From the NCBI GenBank assembly GCA_902560315.1, contig CACELG010000009.1, forward strand, positions 1-33,946: 33,946 nucleotides of DNA, read 5' to 3'. Both the position numbers and the translations under genes were made by a program. Shown here one piece after another: positions 9,145-18,679 of this stretch (position 1 is the stretch's first letter; each line of letters begins with the position of its first letter). The notes under the pieces are model-generated. The model was not told where the DNA came from and made no database searches. It saw only the letters and a program-made list of their open reading frames with translations. Source of the stretch: an uncultured SAR86 cluster bacterium. Its GTDB lineage: Bacteria; Pseudomonadota; Gammaproteobacteria; Magnimaribacterales; D2472.

Positions 9145-10263
9145 TTAAAACTCATTATTCATAATGTAGTTTTTTAAATGATCATTAATATTTTTCTCAC
9201 TTAGACCAAATTCTTCTAATGAATAATTATGCTTTTGTTTTTTTATTTTGGTTTGATTTATCAAATATTGTTTCATCATATTTTCAGTTTCTATATCAAG
9301 GTCTAAGCCAAACTTTTCATAAATACCCTTGATGGTTAAAAGAGGTTTACTTATAAGACCTGAATAGCTTACGTCAATAATTTGCCCTTCAGAAAGATTT
9401 TGTTTTGCATCGATACCTTTATTAAGACTATGCTGCCAAAAATCTAAAATAACATTACCAATTTCTTTGGTATTAACATTCTTTGAAAATGCAGACCTAA
9501 TATTTTTAGCAAGACTACAAAACGAACCAATGGATTCCATTGGAGATCTATGAATATTTATAAATTTTGCGTTTGGATAAGTAGAAAGTATCTCAGGTAT
9601 ATGACCAATATGACTTGGATCTTTTAACAACCATTTTTTTGGCTTGCCGTTTAATTCAAGCATCTGAAAAAACTTTTTATGCCACATGAACACAGACTCA
9701 AAACTACAATCTTTAAGATACTCCACATATTCAGGTACGTTTGCCATACACATATATACAAAACTTCTTACATTGATTGTTGCTAGCAGTTCGCATTCCT
9801 CAGGAGTTTGTGCACGAATATGATGCATCGATCTTAATTTTGGGATTATTGTTCGAGCAAATTTTAGTTCTGCATTTATTTTCCATTCCCGCCTTTTGAT
9901 ATCAAAATCACTTTTAGTTATTGGTAAAGGAGACATAATCTCCCAATATCTTGGAGATCTATGATTCTTATCGAGTGCCAAAAGATTGAATAAAAATGTT
10001 GTTCCAGATCTTGGAAGCCCAGTAACAAAGATAGGATCAGAAGGAGGGGGTAAATCTTTACCCTTCATAAAGTTATGCAATTTACTTCTCATTTTTAACC
10101 TGTCTTTAAGTTGGTTTTTAAATGCAAAGGCACCAAATAGGTTAAATTTATTATTTTTATTTGCAGAATTTATTAGAATTTCAAGTGGCTCAGAATAGTC
10201 ATCTTCACCGAGATGGCCATCAAGACCATCCAACATATTATTTACACTAATTCTACCGAACAC
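9145..10263 (-). CDS. Sulfotransferase family protein (PAPS-dependent, Sulfotransfer_3-like)
   Basis: The product carries the 5'-phosphosulfate binding loop VTGLPRSGTTFLFN (about residues 80-93) and a 3'-phosphate binding segment FINIHRSPMESIGSF, the two cofactor signatures of PAPS sulfotransferases. At 372 residues it fits the bacterial Sulfotransfer_3 group. No signal peptide is visible, so it is probably cytosolic; the acceptor cannot be deduced. The longest frame opens with GTG at 10263, and an ATG ten codons in (10236) is an equally possible start; no clear ribosome site supports either. The gene lies 34 nt upstream of the cyclophilin-lpxH pair, which hints at, but does not show, a role in envelope glycolipid modification. 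It is divergent from the ArsC-like gene, with 63 nt between them. Confidence 0.85.
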   Translation of the reverse strand: MFGRISVNNMLDGLDGHLGEDDYSEPLEILINSANKNNKFNLFGAFAFKNQLKDRLKMRSKLHNFMKGKDLPPPSDPIFVTGLPRSGTTFLFNLLALDKNHRSPRYWEIMSPLPITKSDFDIKRREWKINAELKFARTIIPKLRSMHHIRAQTPEECELLATINVRSFVYMCMANVPEYVEYLKDCSFESVFMWHKKFFQMLELNGKPKKWLLKDPSHIGHIPEILSTYPNAKFINIHRSPMESIGSFCSLAKNIRSAFSKNVNTKEIGNVILDFWQHSLNKGIDAKQNLSEGQIIDVSYSGLISKPLLTIKGIYEKFGLDLDIETENMMKQYLINQTKIKKQKHNYSLEEFGLSEKNINDHLKNYIMNNEF

Positions 10264-10326
10264 TTTATTAATTATAATTAAAAGTTATAAGATACTCTTA
10301 TATTAAACAATCTACAATTTTCGATA

Positions 10327-10743
10327 ATGAATATTCTTTTTTTATGTGTCGGCAACTCTGCTAGGAGCCAAATAGCGGAAGGCTTAGCAAAAGATATGCT
10401 TCCAAAGTCATACGACATAAGAAGCGCTGGATCTAAACCAGCAAAAAACATCCATAGTGATGCTATTTTTGTAATGAATGAAATTGGTATTGATATTTCA
10501 AGCCACAAAACAAAATCAATCGAAAATCTTGATATGGAGTTTGTAAATAAACTTGATCATGTGATTACTTTATGTGCTGAAGAGGTCTGTCCCATTGTTC
10601 CAAAATCAACTAATACTTTGCATTGGCCAAATGAAGATCCAGATAATGACAGTTATACAAAAACACAGTCAGAAAATGCTTTTAGAAAAACTAGAGAAAA
10701 TATCTTTAACTTGCTTAAGAAGTTTTTTATTATGAATTCTTAG
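10327..10743 (+). CDS. ArsC-like arsenate reductase / low-molecular-weight phosphatase fold
   Basis: The N-terminus holds the C-x5-R-S phosphate loop (C7 to R13-S14, CVGNSARSQIAEG) shared by low-molecular-weight tyrosine phosphatases and thioredoxin-coupled arsenate reductases. Two further cysteines, C83 and C88 (TLCAEEVCP), and the HWPNEDP segment match the arsenate reductase branch, where three cysteines relay electrons. The C83-C88 spacing is shorter than the C82-C89 pair I recall for the S. aureus enzyme. At 138 residues it is a single complete domain. There is no arsR, arsB or acr3 beside it. No good ribosome site precedes the ATG. Probable role: reduction of arsenate taken up with phosphate; phosphatase activity is the alternative. 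Confidence 0.8.
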   Translation: MNILFLCVGNSARSQIAEGLAKDMLPKSYDIRSAGSKPAKNIHSDAIFVMNEIGIDISSHKTKSIENLDMEFVNKLDHVITLCAEEVCPIVPKSTNTLHWPNEDPDNDSYTKTQSENAFRKTRENIFNLLKKFFIMNS

Positions 10744-10769
10744 GTAAAAATTTTAAAGAAAAGTTAAAA

Positions 10770-10844
10770 TGGCTCCTCAGGTTGGGATCGAACCAACGAC
10801 CAATTGATTAACAGTCAACTGCTCTACCGCTGAGCTACTGAGGA
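10770..10844 (-). tRNA. tRNA-Asn (anticodon GUU)
   Basis: The minus strand folds as a complete tRNA: acceptor TCCTCAG (10844-10838) pairs with CTGAGGA (10780-10774), followed by discriminator G and an encoded CCA. The anticodon loop reads CTGTTAA, giving GUU. The T arm is GGTTCGATCC. With CCA it is 75 nt. It lies between the ArsC-like gene and uvrB, on the opposite strand to both. Confidence 0.97.
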
Positions 10845-10860
10845 ACGCTAATAGCTGAGC

Positions 10861-10890
10861 ATTATAAGTAATTTTTTATATATAAGTAAA
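10861..10890 (-). promoter_or_regulatory. Predicted promoter of tRNA-Asn
   Basis: On the minus strand a perfect -10 TATAAT (10866-10861) lies 18 bp after a -35-like TTTACT (10890-10885). It is followed by a GC-rich discriminator GCTCAGC, typical of stable-RNA promoters. The -35 overlaps the first base of the divergent uvrB start codon. Confidence 0.6.
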
Positions 10891-12899
10891 TGACAAAAAC
10901 ATTAAAGGTAGTATCTGATTTTGAACCAGCTGGGTCTCAGCCTGAAGCTATAACTAATTTAGTTTCTGGATTGCAAGATGGATTGCTTCATCAAACCTTG
11001 TTAGGTGTAACGGGCTCTGGAAAAACATATACAATGGCCAAAGTTATTGAAGAAACTCAAAGACCGGCAATAGTTATGGCCCATAACAAAACTCTTGCTG
11101 CTCAACTATATGGAGAATTCAGAGATTTCTTTCCTAATAATTCTGTTGAGTATTTTGTTTCTTATTATGATTATTACCAACCTGAAGCATACGTTCCAAC
11201 CTCAGATACTTATATTGCAAAAGATGCATCAATTAATGAGCATATTGAACAAATGCGTTTATCAGCCACCAAAGCATTAATCGAAAGAAAAGACACTATT
11301 GTTGTTGCAACCGTTTCATCTATATATGGTCTTGGTGCTCCAGAGTCCTATTTAAAAATGGTAGTTCATTTAGATAGAGGAGATACTATTTCACAACGCG
11401 ATTTAGTCCTTAGACTTTCTGCGCTTCAATATACTAGAAATGATTTAGATTTTAGAAGAGCAACATTTAGAGTTAGAGGCGACACAGTAGATGTATATCC
11501 TGCAGACTCGGATAAAGAAGCCCTTAGAATTGAATTCTTTGGAGATGAGATAGAAAGGTTATCTTGGTTTGATCCTTTAACTGGAGTAGTAATTAATGAA
11601 ATACCAAGAGCAACAATATTTCCTAAAACTCATTATGTTACTCCAAAAGAAACAGTCACAAATTGTATTCCAGATATCAAAGATGAATTGAAGTTACGTT
11701 TAGAATTTTTGAAAGAGAATAACAAACTTGTTGAAGCTCAACGTCTCCAAGAAAGGACTACCTATGACATGGAAATGATGAGAGAACTAGGTTATTGCCA
11801 AGGTATTGAAAATTACTCTAGATATTTAAGCGGACGAAAGCCTGGAGAATCTCCTCCATGCTTATTTGATTACATTCCTAAAGATGCAATTGTATTTATA
11901 GATGAATCACATGTTTCTGTTCCACAAATTGGAGCAATGTATAAAGGTGACAGGTCAAGAAAAGAAACCCTTGTGGAATATGGATTTAGATTACCCTCAG
12001 CATTAGATAACAGACCTTTAAAATTTGAGGAATGGGAGATGCTTGCTCCTCAAAGAATATATGTTTCAGCAACACCGAGTAAATATGAGAATGAAAAACA
12101 AGATAATTTAGTTGAATTACTAGTTAGACCAACTGGCCTTACTGACCCCGATGTTGAAATAAGACCTGCTTCAACACAAATTGATGACGTCATTGGCGAA
12201 TGCAACGAAAGAGTATCTATGAAAGAAAGAGTTTTAATAACCACTCTTACAAAAAGGATGGCAGAAGATTTAAACGACTATCTTAATGAGAATAATATTT
12301 CAGCTAGATATATGCACTCAGATATTGATACTGTCGAGAGGGTTGAGATTATAAGAGATCTTCGATTAGGCAAATTTGATGTATTGGTTGGTATTAATCT
12401 TTTAAGAGAAGGGTTAGATATACCAGAAGTAAGTTTGGTGGCTATTTTAGATGCAGATAAAGAGGGTTTTCTAAGATCAGATACCACACTTATCCAGACA
12501 ATTGGTAGGGCGGCAAGAAATCTAAGAGGTAGGGCTATTTTATACGCAGATAAAGTAACAGGATCAATGCAAAGAGCTATTGATGAAACAGATAGAAGAA
12601 GAGCCATCCAAGAAAAATTTAATAATGAAAATAATATAACTCCAAAATCTATTACAACAAAAGTAAAAGATATTATGGAAGGTGCAAGGGTTATAAAAGG
12701 AAGTACGAAAAAGAAAAAAGAAGATATAGAAAAAATTGTTACTTTCAAGATTCAAGACGATACTGTTGAAAATATTACTGACACTCTTAACAAGCTTGAA
12801 GATGAAATGTTTGCTTTAGCTAAAAAAATGGAGTTTGAGAAAGCTGCCGTATGTAGAGATAAAATAAATTCTCTTAAAAGAAAGTTAATTGATCTTTAG
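10890..12899 (+). CDS. uvrB: UvrB, excinuclease ABC subunit B
   Basis: Central subunit of nucleotide excision repair; it receives damaged DNA from UvrA and recruits UvrC. The Walker A motif GVTGSGKT is at residues 39-46, followed by the beta-hairpin [12 protein letters not shown]. Helicase motifs follow: [26 protein letters not shown] and QTIGRAARN. The C-terminal UVR domain, which binds UvrC, is [18 protein letters not shown]. The 669 residues match the family. No LexA box is visible in the 45 nt upstream, so SOS control is not supported here, unlike umuDC. Its last 26 nt overlap the convergent MltF-like gene. Confidence 0.98.
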   Translation: MTKTLKVVSDFEPAGSQPEAITNLVSGLQDGLLHQTLLGVTGSGKTYTMAKVIEETQRPAIVMAHNKTLAAQLYGEFRDFFPNNSVEYFVSYYDYYQPEAYVPTSDTYIAKDASINEHIEQMRLSATKALIERKDTIVVATVSSIYGLGAPESYLKMVVHLDRGDTISQRDLVLRLSALQYTRNDLDFRRATFRVRGDTVDVYPADSDKEALRIEFFGDEIERLSWFDPLTGVVINEIPRATIFPKTHYVTPKETVTNCIPDIKDELKLRLEFLKENNKLVEAQRLQERTTYDMEMMRELGYCQGIENYSRYLSGRKPGESPPCLFDYIPKDAIVFIDESHVSVPQIGAMYKGDRSRKETLVEYGFRLPSALDNRPLKFEEWEMLAPQRIYVSATPSKYENEKQDNLVELLVRPTGLTDPDVEIRPASTQIDDVIGECNERVSMKERVLITTLTKRMAEDLNDYLNENNISARYMHSDIDTVERVEIIRDLRLGKFDVLVGINLLREGLDIPEVSLVAILDADKEGFLRSDTTLIQTIGRAARNLRGRAILYADKVTGSMQRAIDETDRRRAIQEKFNNENNITPKSITTKVKDIMEGARVIKGSTKKKKEDIEKIVTFKIQDDTVENITDTLNKLEDEMFALAKKMEFEKAAVCRDKINSLKRKLIDL

Positions 12900-13587
12900 G
12901 TGCAACACAAGAATGCGCGCTTAACAGTTGATAATAATTTTTCACTCTGTCTACATAATCTATAGCTTGTTGCCCTCGCGAATAAGAGCCACTATCTGAA
13001 AGGCTCAGATCTTCTGCTTTAATAGTGCTTAATTCTTTTTTAATTTCATTCCACAAAACTTCTTCAATATTTGAATTTACCAAGTTTGCAACTTTAATAA
13101 TATTTGTAGGACCAAGATTGTAACTTGCTAGAACAATAGATAATTGATCAGCCTCGGTGGGACCAATTTTATTTTTTTCCGTAAGCATTGCAAAATATCT
13201 TGCTCCACCTTTAATGTTTTGTTCTGGATTTAATCTTTTTTCAACGCCAACCAATGCCGCTGTTTCTAACGTAACCATCATCATACCTCTAACGCCCATA
13301 TTAGATATTGCTTTAGGATCCCATTGAGACTCTTGAAAAGAAATAGCTGCTAGGAGATTTTTTTCAATATTTGTTTCATCTGCAGCATGTTGAAACATTA
13401 AGTCGTACTCAGGATAACGATTTGTAAATAAATCTTTAAATTTATTTTTTTCAAAGTTATTTAAAGAAGAATTCATATATGTAGTATCTAAAATTTCTTC
13501 ACAGCTCATTTGTTTATTGATATTTGAACAACTGATCAAAATTAGCGCTGTGACTGGTAAGAAAAAAAATCTAAAGATATTCCCCAT
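12874..13587 (-). CDS. MltF-like membrane-bound lytic transglycosylase lacking the substrate-binding-protein domain
   Basis: Predicted outer-membrane lipoprotein that cleaves peptidoglycan glycan strands. A signal sequence ends in a lipobox at C20 (LISC). The SLT domain has catalytic E86 in [12 protein letters not shown], then [15 protein letters not shown] and ASYNLGP. The tail ([17 protein letters not shown]) follows the MltF C-terminal domain. MltF itself is about 518 residues with an N-terminal ABC-type substrate-binding domain; here only 237 residues exist and that domain is absent. The gene is divergent from purL, the same neighbour mltF has in E. coli, which supports orthology with domain loss, or an ancestral short form. 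Its 3' end overlaps the convergent uvrB by 26 nt. Confidence 0.88.
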   Translation of the reverse strand: MGNIFRFFFLPVTALILISCSNINKQMSCEEILDTTYMNSSLNNFEKNKFKDLFTNRYPEYDLMFQHAADETNIEKNLLAAISFQESQWDPKAISNMGVRGMMMVTLETAALVGVEKRLNPEQNIKGGARYFAMLTEKNKIGPTEADQLSIVLASYNLGPTNIIKVANLVNSNIEEVLWNEIKKELSTIKAEDLSLSDSGSYSRGQQAIDYVDRVKNYYQLLSAHSCVAPKDQLTFF

Positions 13588-13650
13588 TTTTAATTATTTA
13601 ATATATAAAGACTTTATAATTGTTATATACAATATTTCAGACTTAAAGAA

Positions 13651-16600
13651 GTGTCAAAGACTAAAAACTTTATATTTCAAGGCAAACAAAGTTTTTCAAG
13701 TTCCAAGCTTGCTCAAATTAAGGACCAATTCAATAAATCCAATCAATTAGATGCAGAATTTAACTCTAATGAAATATACATAGTTCTTGCTGATTCTGAC
13801 CAGTTCAATGAAGAAGGCATAAAAGATATTCTCTGTGCTGAAGATAGCAATGACCAATTTAATTTTTATGTGGGGCCAAGGTTGGGGACTATTTCTCCAT
13901 GGTCATCTAAGACAGAAGACATTATAAAGAATGTAGGCTTAAAAAATATCTCGAGGATTGAGAGATTGTATGGATTTAGGGCTGACTTGAAACTTGATTT
14001 TGATAATCTTGATTTTTCAATGTTTTTTGATCGGATGACTCAATCAATATATAGAAATCATGATGATTTTAAAAATATATTCGCATCAGATGGTCCAAGA
14101 TCTTTAAATCATATTGATATTTTGGATAAAGGTAAATCTGAGCTTGAAAAAGCTAATAAATCTTTTGGTTTTGCGATGAGTAATGATGAAATAGATTACC
14201 TTTATGATTTTTATTCTCAAGAAAAAAGAAATCCTACAGATGCAGAGTTAATGATGTTTGCTCAAGCAAATTCTGAGCATTGTAGGCATAAAATTTTTAA
14301 TGCTAAGTGGAATATAAATGGCAAACAAAAAAATAATACACTATTCGATTTAATTAAGGAGACCAGCAAATCATCGCCAGATGGAATAATTTCAGCATAC
14401 AAAGATAACGCTGCAATTACCAAAGGTTCTAAAGTAGAAAGACTAAATTTAAATGAATCTAATGAATATGAATTTATTGAAGATGATTTAAATTCAACCA
14501 TTAAAGTTGAGACCCATAATCATCCAACGGCAATTTCACCTTATCCAGGAGCATCAACTGGATCAGGAGGCGAAATTAGAGATGAAGGGGCAACGGGAAG
14601 AGGGGCTAAACCTAAAGTAGGATTAGTTGGTTATAACGTCTCTAATTTAAGAATTCCTAATTTAAAAAGGTCTTGGGAAAAAGATGAGCGAAAGCCATCT
14701 AGAATTGCTTCACCTCTAGACATTATGATTGAAGCACCTATAGGCGCAGCTGCATTTAATAATGAGTTTGGAAGACCTGCAACTTTGGGATATTTTAGAT
14801 GTTTTGAAACAGACTTTGAAGATAACAAAGCTACTGGTTATCACAAACCGATAATGCTAGCAGGTGGAATTGGTGAAATTCGTGATAGAAATAATTTTAA
14901 ACTACAAATAGAAGAAGATTATTTAGTAGTTGTTTTAGGTGGTCCTGCAATGTTGATAGGTCTTGGTGGTGGAGCAGCCTCATCAGTTTCGTCAGGTGAA
15001 AGTGATGAAGATTTAGATTTTGCATCTGTCCAAAGAGACAATGCAGAAATGGAAAGAAGATGCCAAGAAGTAATTAATAGATGTTCCTCTCAAGATGATA
15101 GCTTTATAGAATTTATTCATGATGTAGGTGCCGGAGGGCTATCCAATGCTATACCAGAATTAGCTAAAGATTCTGATTTAGGTGTTTATATTGAGTTATC
15201 AAAAATACCTAATGCAGATAAATCTATGTCTCCTATGGAAATTTGGTCCAACGAATCTCAAGAGAGATATGTCTTGGCAATTAACAAAAATAATCAAAAA
15301 GAATTTGAAAAGATATGCCTAAGAGAGAGATGTGAATATGCAATTGTTGGTCATACCATGAAAGAAAAAAGTGTAAAACTATTTGATGATCACAACAATA
15401 ACTATCCAGTTAATGTTCCTCTATCAATGCTTTTTGGAGATTTACCAATAACAGAGATGCATATCACAGATGATATTCAAGCTGGCATTAACGAAAATAA
15501 ATCTGAAGATTATGACCTTGAAGAATCAATACTTAAAATTCTTCAGCATCCAACAGTGGCTTCAAAATCTTTTTTAATAACAATAGGCGATAGAAGTGTA
15601 GGAGGTATGGTTGCTAGAGATCAATTTATTGGACCATATCAAGTTCCTGTTTCTGATTATTCTCTTAGCTTAAGGTCATTCACTTCAAATAGCGGTGAAG
15701 TTATATCTATTGGTGAAAAGCCTACACTAGCGCTAACGAATCCAGCAGCTTCAATGCGTATGGCATTAGGAGAAGCTCTTACTAATATGGCTGGAGTAGT
15801 CATTACAGGTCTAAATAATGTTCAGTTATCAGCAAACTGGATGGCAGCTTCTGGAGAAAATAATGATGATGCAGCACTAAGATATGGCGTTGAAGCGTTA
15901 TCAAAGATAAGTATTGATCTTAATGTTTCAATTCCTGTGGGAAAAGACTCTTTATCAATGAGGACAAAATGGTCTGAAAAAAATGATGAACTTGAAGTTT
16001 CAAGCCCCTTATCTGGAATTGTAACTGCGATGGCGCCAGTTGAAGATGTATCTGTTGCGGTTACTCCTGAATTAAATCTAGATGAAGATAGCGCTATTTT
16101 ATTAATTAAGTTGGATGAAAATAATAGATTAGCAGGATCAATTTTTTCCGAGGTAACAGAGTCTAAATATGAAAATACTCCTGATATAGAAGACACGAAG
16201 AAATTTAATAATTTATTTACATCGATCCAAGGCTTAGTTAAAGATCAACAAATACTTTCCATGCATGACATTTCTGACGGAGGTTTAATCACAAGCCTTT
16301 TAGAAATGTGTTTTACAAAAAAAGTGGGAATGACATTAAATTTAGGTAGTGTTTCAGATATTAACAGCTTTCTTTTTTCAGAAGAGATAGGTTTTGTAAT
16401 TCAGGTTAAAGATGAAGATAAAAGTGAAGTCATATCTATTCTTAAAAAGGACAATCTTTTTGTAAAAGATATCGCAAAGATTTCATATAAAGATTTTTTA
16501 ATAGTAAATAATGAAAAAAATATATTTAACAAATCAATCATAAAGCTTGAAAAAATTTGGAGAGAAACCTCACACGCAATTCAAGCTCTAAGAGATAATA

Positions 16601-17490
16601 AAGAAATAGCTGATTCTGAGCTTAGTCTATTAGAGGATAAAGATCATATAGGACTTCAGAGCAATGCCTCATTTGATGAGTCACAGATAAAACAAATTAA
16701 TTTAAAAACAACAAAACCCAAAGTTGCTGTTCTCAGAGAGCAAGGTGTAAATGGTCAAAATGAAATGGCGGCTGCCTTCACTTTGGCTGGATTCAGCGCT
16801 CACGATATTCACATGCAAGATCTTCTTGATGGAGAAGTAAATTTAAAAGAATTCGAAGGCATGGCGGTATGTGGTGGTTTTTCATACGGAGATGTTCTTG
16901 GTGCTGGAGGAGGTTGGTCAAAAACTATTTTGTATAACAACAGCGTAAAAGATCAGTTCCAAGAATTTTTTAATAACAAGAATGTATTTACGCTTGGCGT
17001 TTGTAACGGGTGCCAGATGTTATCTAATTTAAAAGATATTATTCCAGGTGCAGATAATTGGCCAAGTTTTGAACGAAATTTTTCTGATCAGTTTGAGGCT
17101 CGATTAGTCCAAGTTAAAATTTCAAAAACTCAATCAGTTCTTCTAAACGGTATGGAAGATTGGATGATTCCAGTTGCATCTGCTCACGGAGAAGGAAGAG
17201 CTTTTTTCACTGATGATAATTTAGAAAAATTAGAAAAAGCTAATCAAATAGCAATGCGTTTTGTTGATTCATCAGAAAACTCAACTGAAAAGTATCCTAT
17301 TAATCCTAACGGATCTCCAAAAGGTATAACTGGTATTACAGCTTCTGATGGAAGAGTTACTATTATGATGCCCCATCCAGAAAGAGTTTTTAGAAAGGTT
17401 CAAATGAGTTGGTATAACAGTGGCTGGAAAGAGTTTTCTCCATGGATGCAAATTTTTGTGAATGCTAAGAAATTTAGCGACGATTCATAA
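13651..17490 (+). CDS. purL: PurL, phosphoribosylformylglycinamidine synthase (large single-chain type)
   Basis: Purine synthesis step 4: FGAR + ATP + glutamine to FGAM. The single chain combines the N-terminal domain, the ATP-binding synthase domains (SEHCRHKIFNAKW, VETHNHPTAISPYPGASTG, GLGGGAASSVSSGE) and a C-terminal class I glutaminase with nucleophile C1118 (GVCNGCQM), HGEGR and PHPER. At 1279 residues it matches the gammaproteobacterial form (about 1295 in E. coli) and not the split PurS/L/Q system. The start is GTG with only a weak AAAGAA upstream. No PurR-type palindrome is visible in the 63-nt divergent spacer. The stop abuts the convergent Nudix gene with no gap. Confidence 0.98.
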   Translation: MSKTKNFIFQGKQSFSSSKLAQIKDQFNKSNQLDAEFNSNEIYIVLADSDQFNEEGIKDILCAEDSNDQFNFYVGPRLGTISPWSSKTEDIIKNVGLKNISRIERLYGFRADLKLDFDNLDFSMFFDRMTQSIYRNHDDFKNIFASDGPRSLNHIDILDKGKSELEKANKSFGFAMSNDEIDYLYDFYSQEKRNPTDAELMMFAQANSEHCRHKIFNAKWNINGKQKNNTLFDLIKETSKSSPDGIISAYKDNAAITKGSKVERLNLNESNEYEFIEDDLNSTIKVETHNHPTAISPYPGASTGSGGEIRDEGATGRGAKPKVGLVGYNVSNLRIPNLKRSWEKDERKPSRIASPLDIMIEAPIGAAAFNNEFGRPATLGYFRCFETDFEDNKATGYHKPIMLAGGIGEIRDRNNFKLQIEEDYLVVVLGGPAMLIGLGGGAASSVSSGESDEDLDFASVQRDNAEMERRCQEVINRCSSQDDSFIEFIHDVGAGGLSNAIPELAKDSDLGVYIELSKIPNADKSMSPMEIWSNESQERYVLAINKNNQKEFEKICLRERCEYAIVGHTMKEKSVKLFDDHNNNYPVNVPLSMLFGDLPITEMHITDDIQAGINENKSEDYDLEESILKILQHPTVASKSFLITIGDRSVGGMVARDQFIGPYQVPVSDYSLSLRSFTSNSGEVISIGEKPTLALTNPAASMRMALGEALTNMAGVVITGLNNVQLSANWMAASGENNDDAALRYGVEALSKISIDLNVSIPVGKDSLSMRTKWSEKNDELEVSSPLSGIVTAMAPVEDVSVAVTPELNLDEDSAILLIKLDENNRLAGSIFSEVTESKYENTPDIEDTKKFNNLFTSIQGLVKDQQILSMHDISDGGLITSLLEMCFTKKVGMTLNLGSVSDINSFLFSEEIGFVIQVKDEDKSEVISILKKDNLFVKDIAKISYKDFLIVNNEKNIFNKSIIKLEKIWRETSHAIQALRDNKEIADSELSLLEDKDHIGLQSNASFDESQIKQINLKTTKPKVAVLREQGVNGQNEMAAAFTLAGFSAHDIHMQDLLDGEVNLKEFEGMAVCGGFSYGDVLGAGGGWSKTILYNNSVKDQFQEFFNNKNVFTLGVCNGCQMLSNLKDIIPGADNWPSFERNFSDQFEARLVQVKISKTQSVLLNGMEDWMIPVASAHGEGRAFFTDDNLEKLEKANQIAMRFVDSSENSTEKYPINPNGSPKGITGITASDGRVTIMMPHPERVFRKVQMSWYNSGWKEFSPWMQIFVNAKKFSDDS

Positions 17491-18027
17491 TTACCAAAGC
17501 TTAATATTTTCTTCTCTAAAGATGAACTCACCATTTTTTAGATCTTCAATATAGTATTCAAGGGTTTTTTTAACGGTTGGAAAGGCTATTTCATCCCATA
17601 AAATCTCCTCTATATCAAAAAGTTTTACATCAGAACTTTCAAAAGTAGGCCCATAATTATCATCTAAAAGATCGGCTAAAAAGAACATATGTACTTGATT
17701 GATATGAGGAAGACTAAACATAGAGTAAGCCATTTTGATTTTGGCCTTGGAGCCTGTTTCTTCAAACGTTTCTCTAAGTGCGCCTTCTTGTAATGTTTCA
17801 GCGTTTTCCATAAATCCTGCAGGAAGTGTCCACAAGCCCTTACGAGGATTAATGTCTCTTTTTGCCATCAATATTTTTTTGTCTCTAATACATAGTGCCC
17901 CAACTACATTATTTGGGTTTGTATAAAAGATAGAACCACAATCTTGACAACAATATCTTTTAATATTGTCATGCTCTGGAATCATAAATTCCAAATTTGA
18001 ACTCCCACAATTAGAACAATATTTCAA
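17491..18027 (-). CDS. Nudix hydrolase with N-terminal zinc ribbon
   Basis: An N-terminal zinc ribbon (C4-x2-C7 and C27-x2-C30) precedes a complete Nudix box at residues 71-93 (G71, E77, R85-E86, E89-E90, G92). The layout of zinc ribbon plus Nudix box resembles NADH pyrophosphatase NudC, but the protein is only 178 residues and I do not see the SQPWPFPxS signature of NudC. Substrate is therefore open: a nucleoside diphosphate derivative is all that can be said. Start ATG; 52 nt separate it from the divergent second Nudix gene. It converges on purL with zero spacing. Confidence 0.88.
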   Translation of the reverse strand: MKYCSNCGSSNLEFMIPEHDNIKRYCCQDCGSIFYTNPNNVVGALCIRDKKILMAKRDINPRKGLWTLPAGFMENAETLQEGALRETFEETGSKAKIKMAYSMFSLPHINQVHMFFLADLLDDNYGPTFESSDVKLFDIEEILWDEIAFPTVKKTLEYYIEDLKNGEFIFREENIKLW

Positions 18028-18079
18028 TTTTCTTCCTTAATTAAAGAATATAGATACTTAAGAAGTTAAACTTATCTAT

Positions 18080-18679
18080 ATGTTAGACAGCATAAAACAA
18101 AAACTTGAACAAATAAATCTAATTAATAAAACCAAGTACAAAAAAGCTGGAGTTTTAATTATTCTTTTAGAAGATGAAAGAGATGGAGAATATAAACTTT
18201 TATTTACCAAAAGATCTTCAAATCTTTCGACTCATTCAGGTGAAGTTAGTTTCCCGGGCGGTATGCGGGAAGAACATGATTCAAGTCTTTACGATACTGC
18301 GCTTAGAGAATCAAACGAAGAAATAAATTTAGATTTAAATAATATTGAAAAATTGGGAAGATTAAACTTTTTATTATCTAGACATAAGATTGAAGTACAT
18401 CCTTTTGTAGGAATTCTTTGTAATCCCCAGGAATTTAAAGGTAATTATGAAATAGATGAAATATTTAATGTCCCAATAAGCTTTTTGTTAGATAAATCAA
18501 ATATTAGTTATAAAGAATTTAAAAGAAGTAATTTAAAAGTATATATACCAAGTTGGGTTTATAATGGAAACCGAATATGGGGCTTAACTGCAATGATTGC
18601 TGCTGACTTTTTAAATATTTGCTTTGATGCTTCAATTAAAACCAATTTTGATTTAATTAGGACATATGATGAATATTGA
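18080..18679 (+). CDS. Nudix hydrolase, CoA pyrophosphatase (NudL/YeaB-like)
   Basis: The sequence LLFTKRSSNLSTHSGEVSFPGG followed by LRESNEEINL combines the Nudix box with the additional motif typical of the coenzyme A pyrophosphatase group (human NUDT7/8, E. coli NudL). It probably splits CoA or oxidised CoA to 4'-phosphopantetheine and adenosine 3',5'-bisphosphate in the cytosol. The length of 199 residues is normal. It is the first gene of the run leading to lysC; its last 14 nt overlap the start of the gamma-carbonic anhydrase gene, implying coupled translation. Confidence 0.87.
   Translation: MLDSIKQKLEQINLINKTKYKKAGVLIILLEDERDGEYKLLFTKRSSNLSTHSGEVSFPGGMREEHDSSLYDTALRESNEEINLDLNNIEKLGRLNFLLSRHKIEVHPFVGILCNPQEFKGNYEIDEIFNVPISFLLDKSNISYKEFKRSNLKVYIPSWVYNGNRIWGLTAMIAADFLNICFDASIKTNFDLIRTYDEY

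Noticed and set aside
12278-12748. 156-codon open frame on the minus strand inside uvrB
   Set aside because: It lies wholly opposite well-conserved UvrB helicase motifs. Its hydrophobic, Ser/Leu-rich product is what the reverse complement of this AT-rich coding sequence would give.
13588-13650. Possible PurR operator in the mltF-like/purL spacer
   Set aside because: The 63-nt spacer is almost all A and T and has no palindrome resembling ACGCAAACGTTTGCGT.
15822-16196. 124-codon open frame on the minus strand inside purL
   Set aside because: It is antisense to conserved PurL sequence; the Ser-rich product has no recognisable motif and there is no ribosome site.
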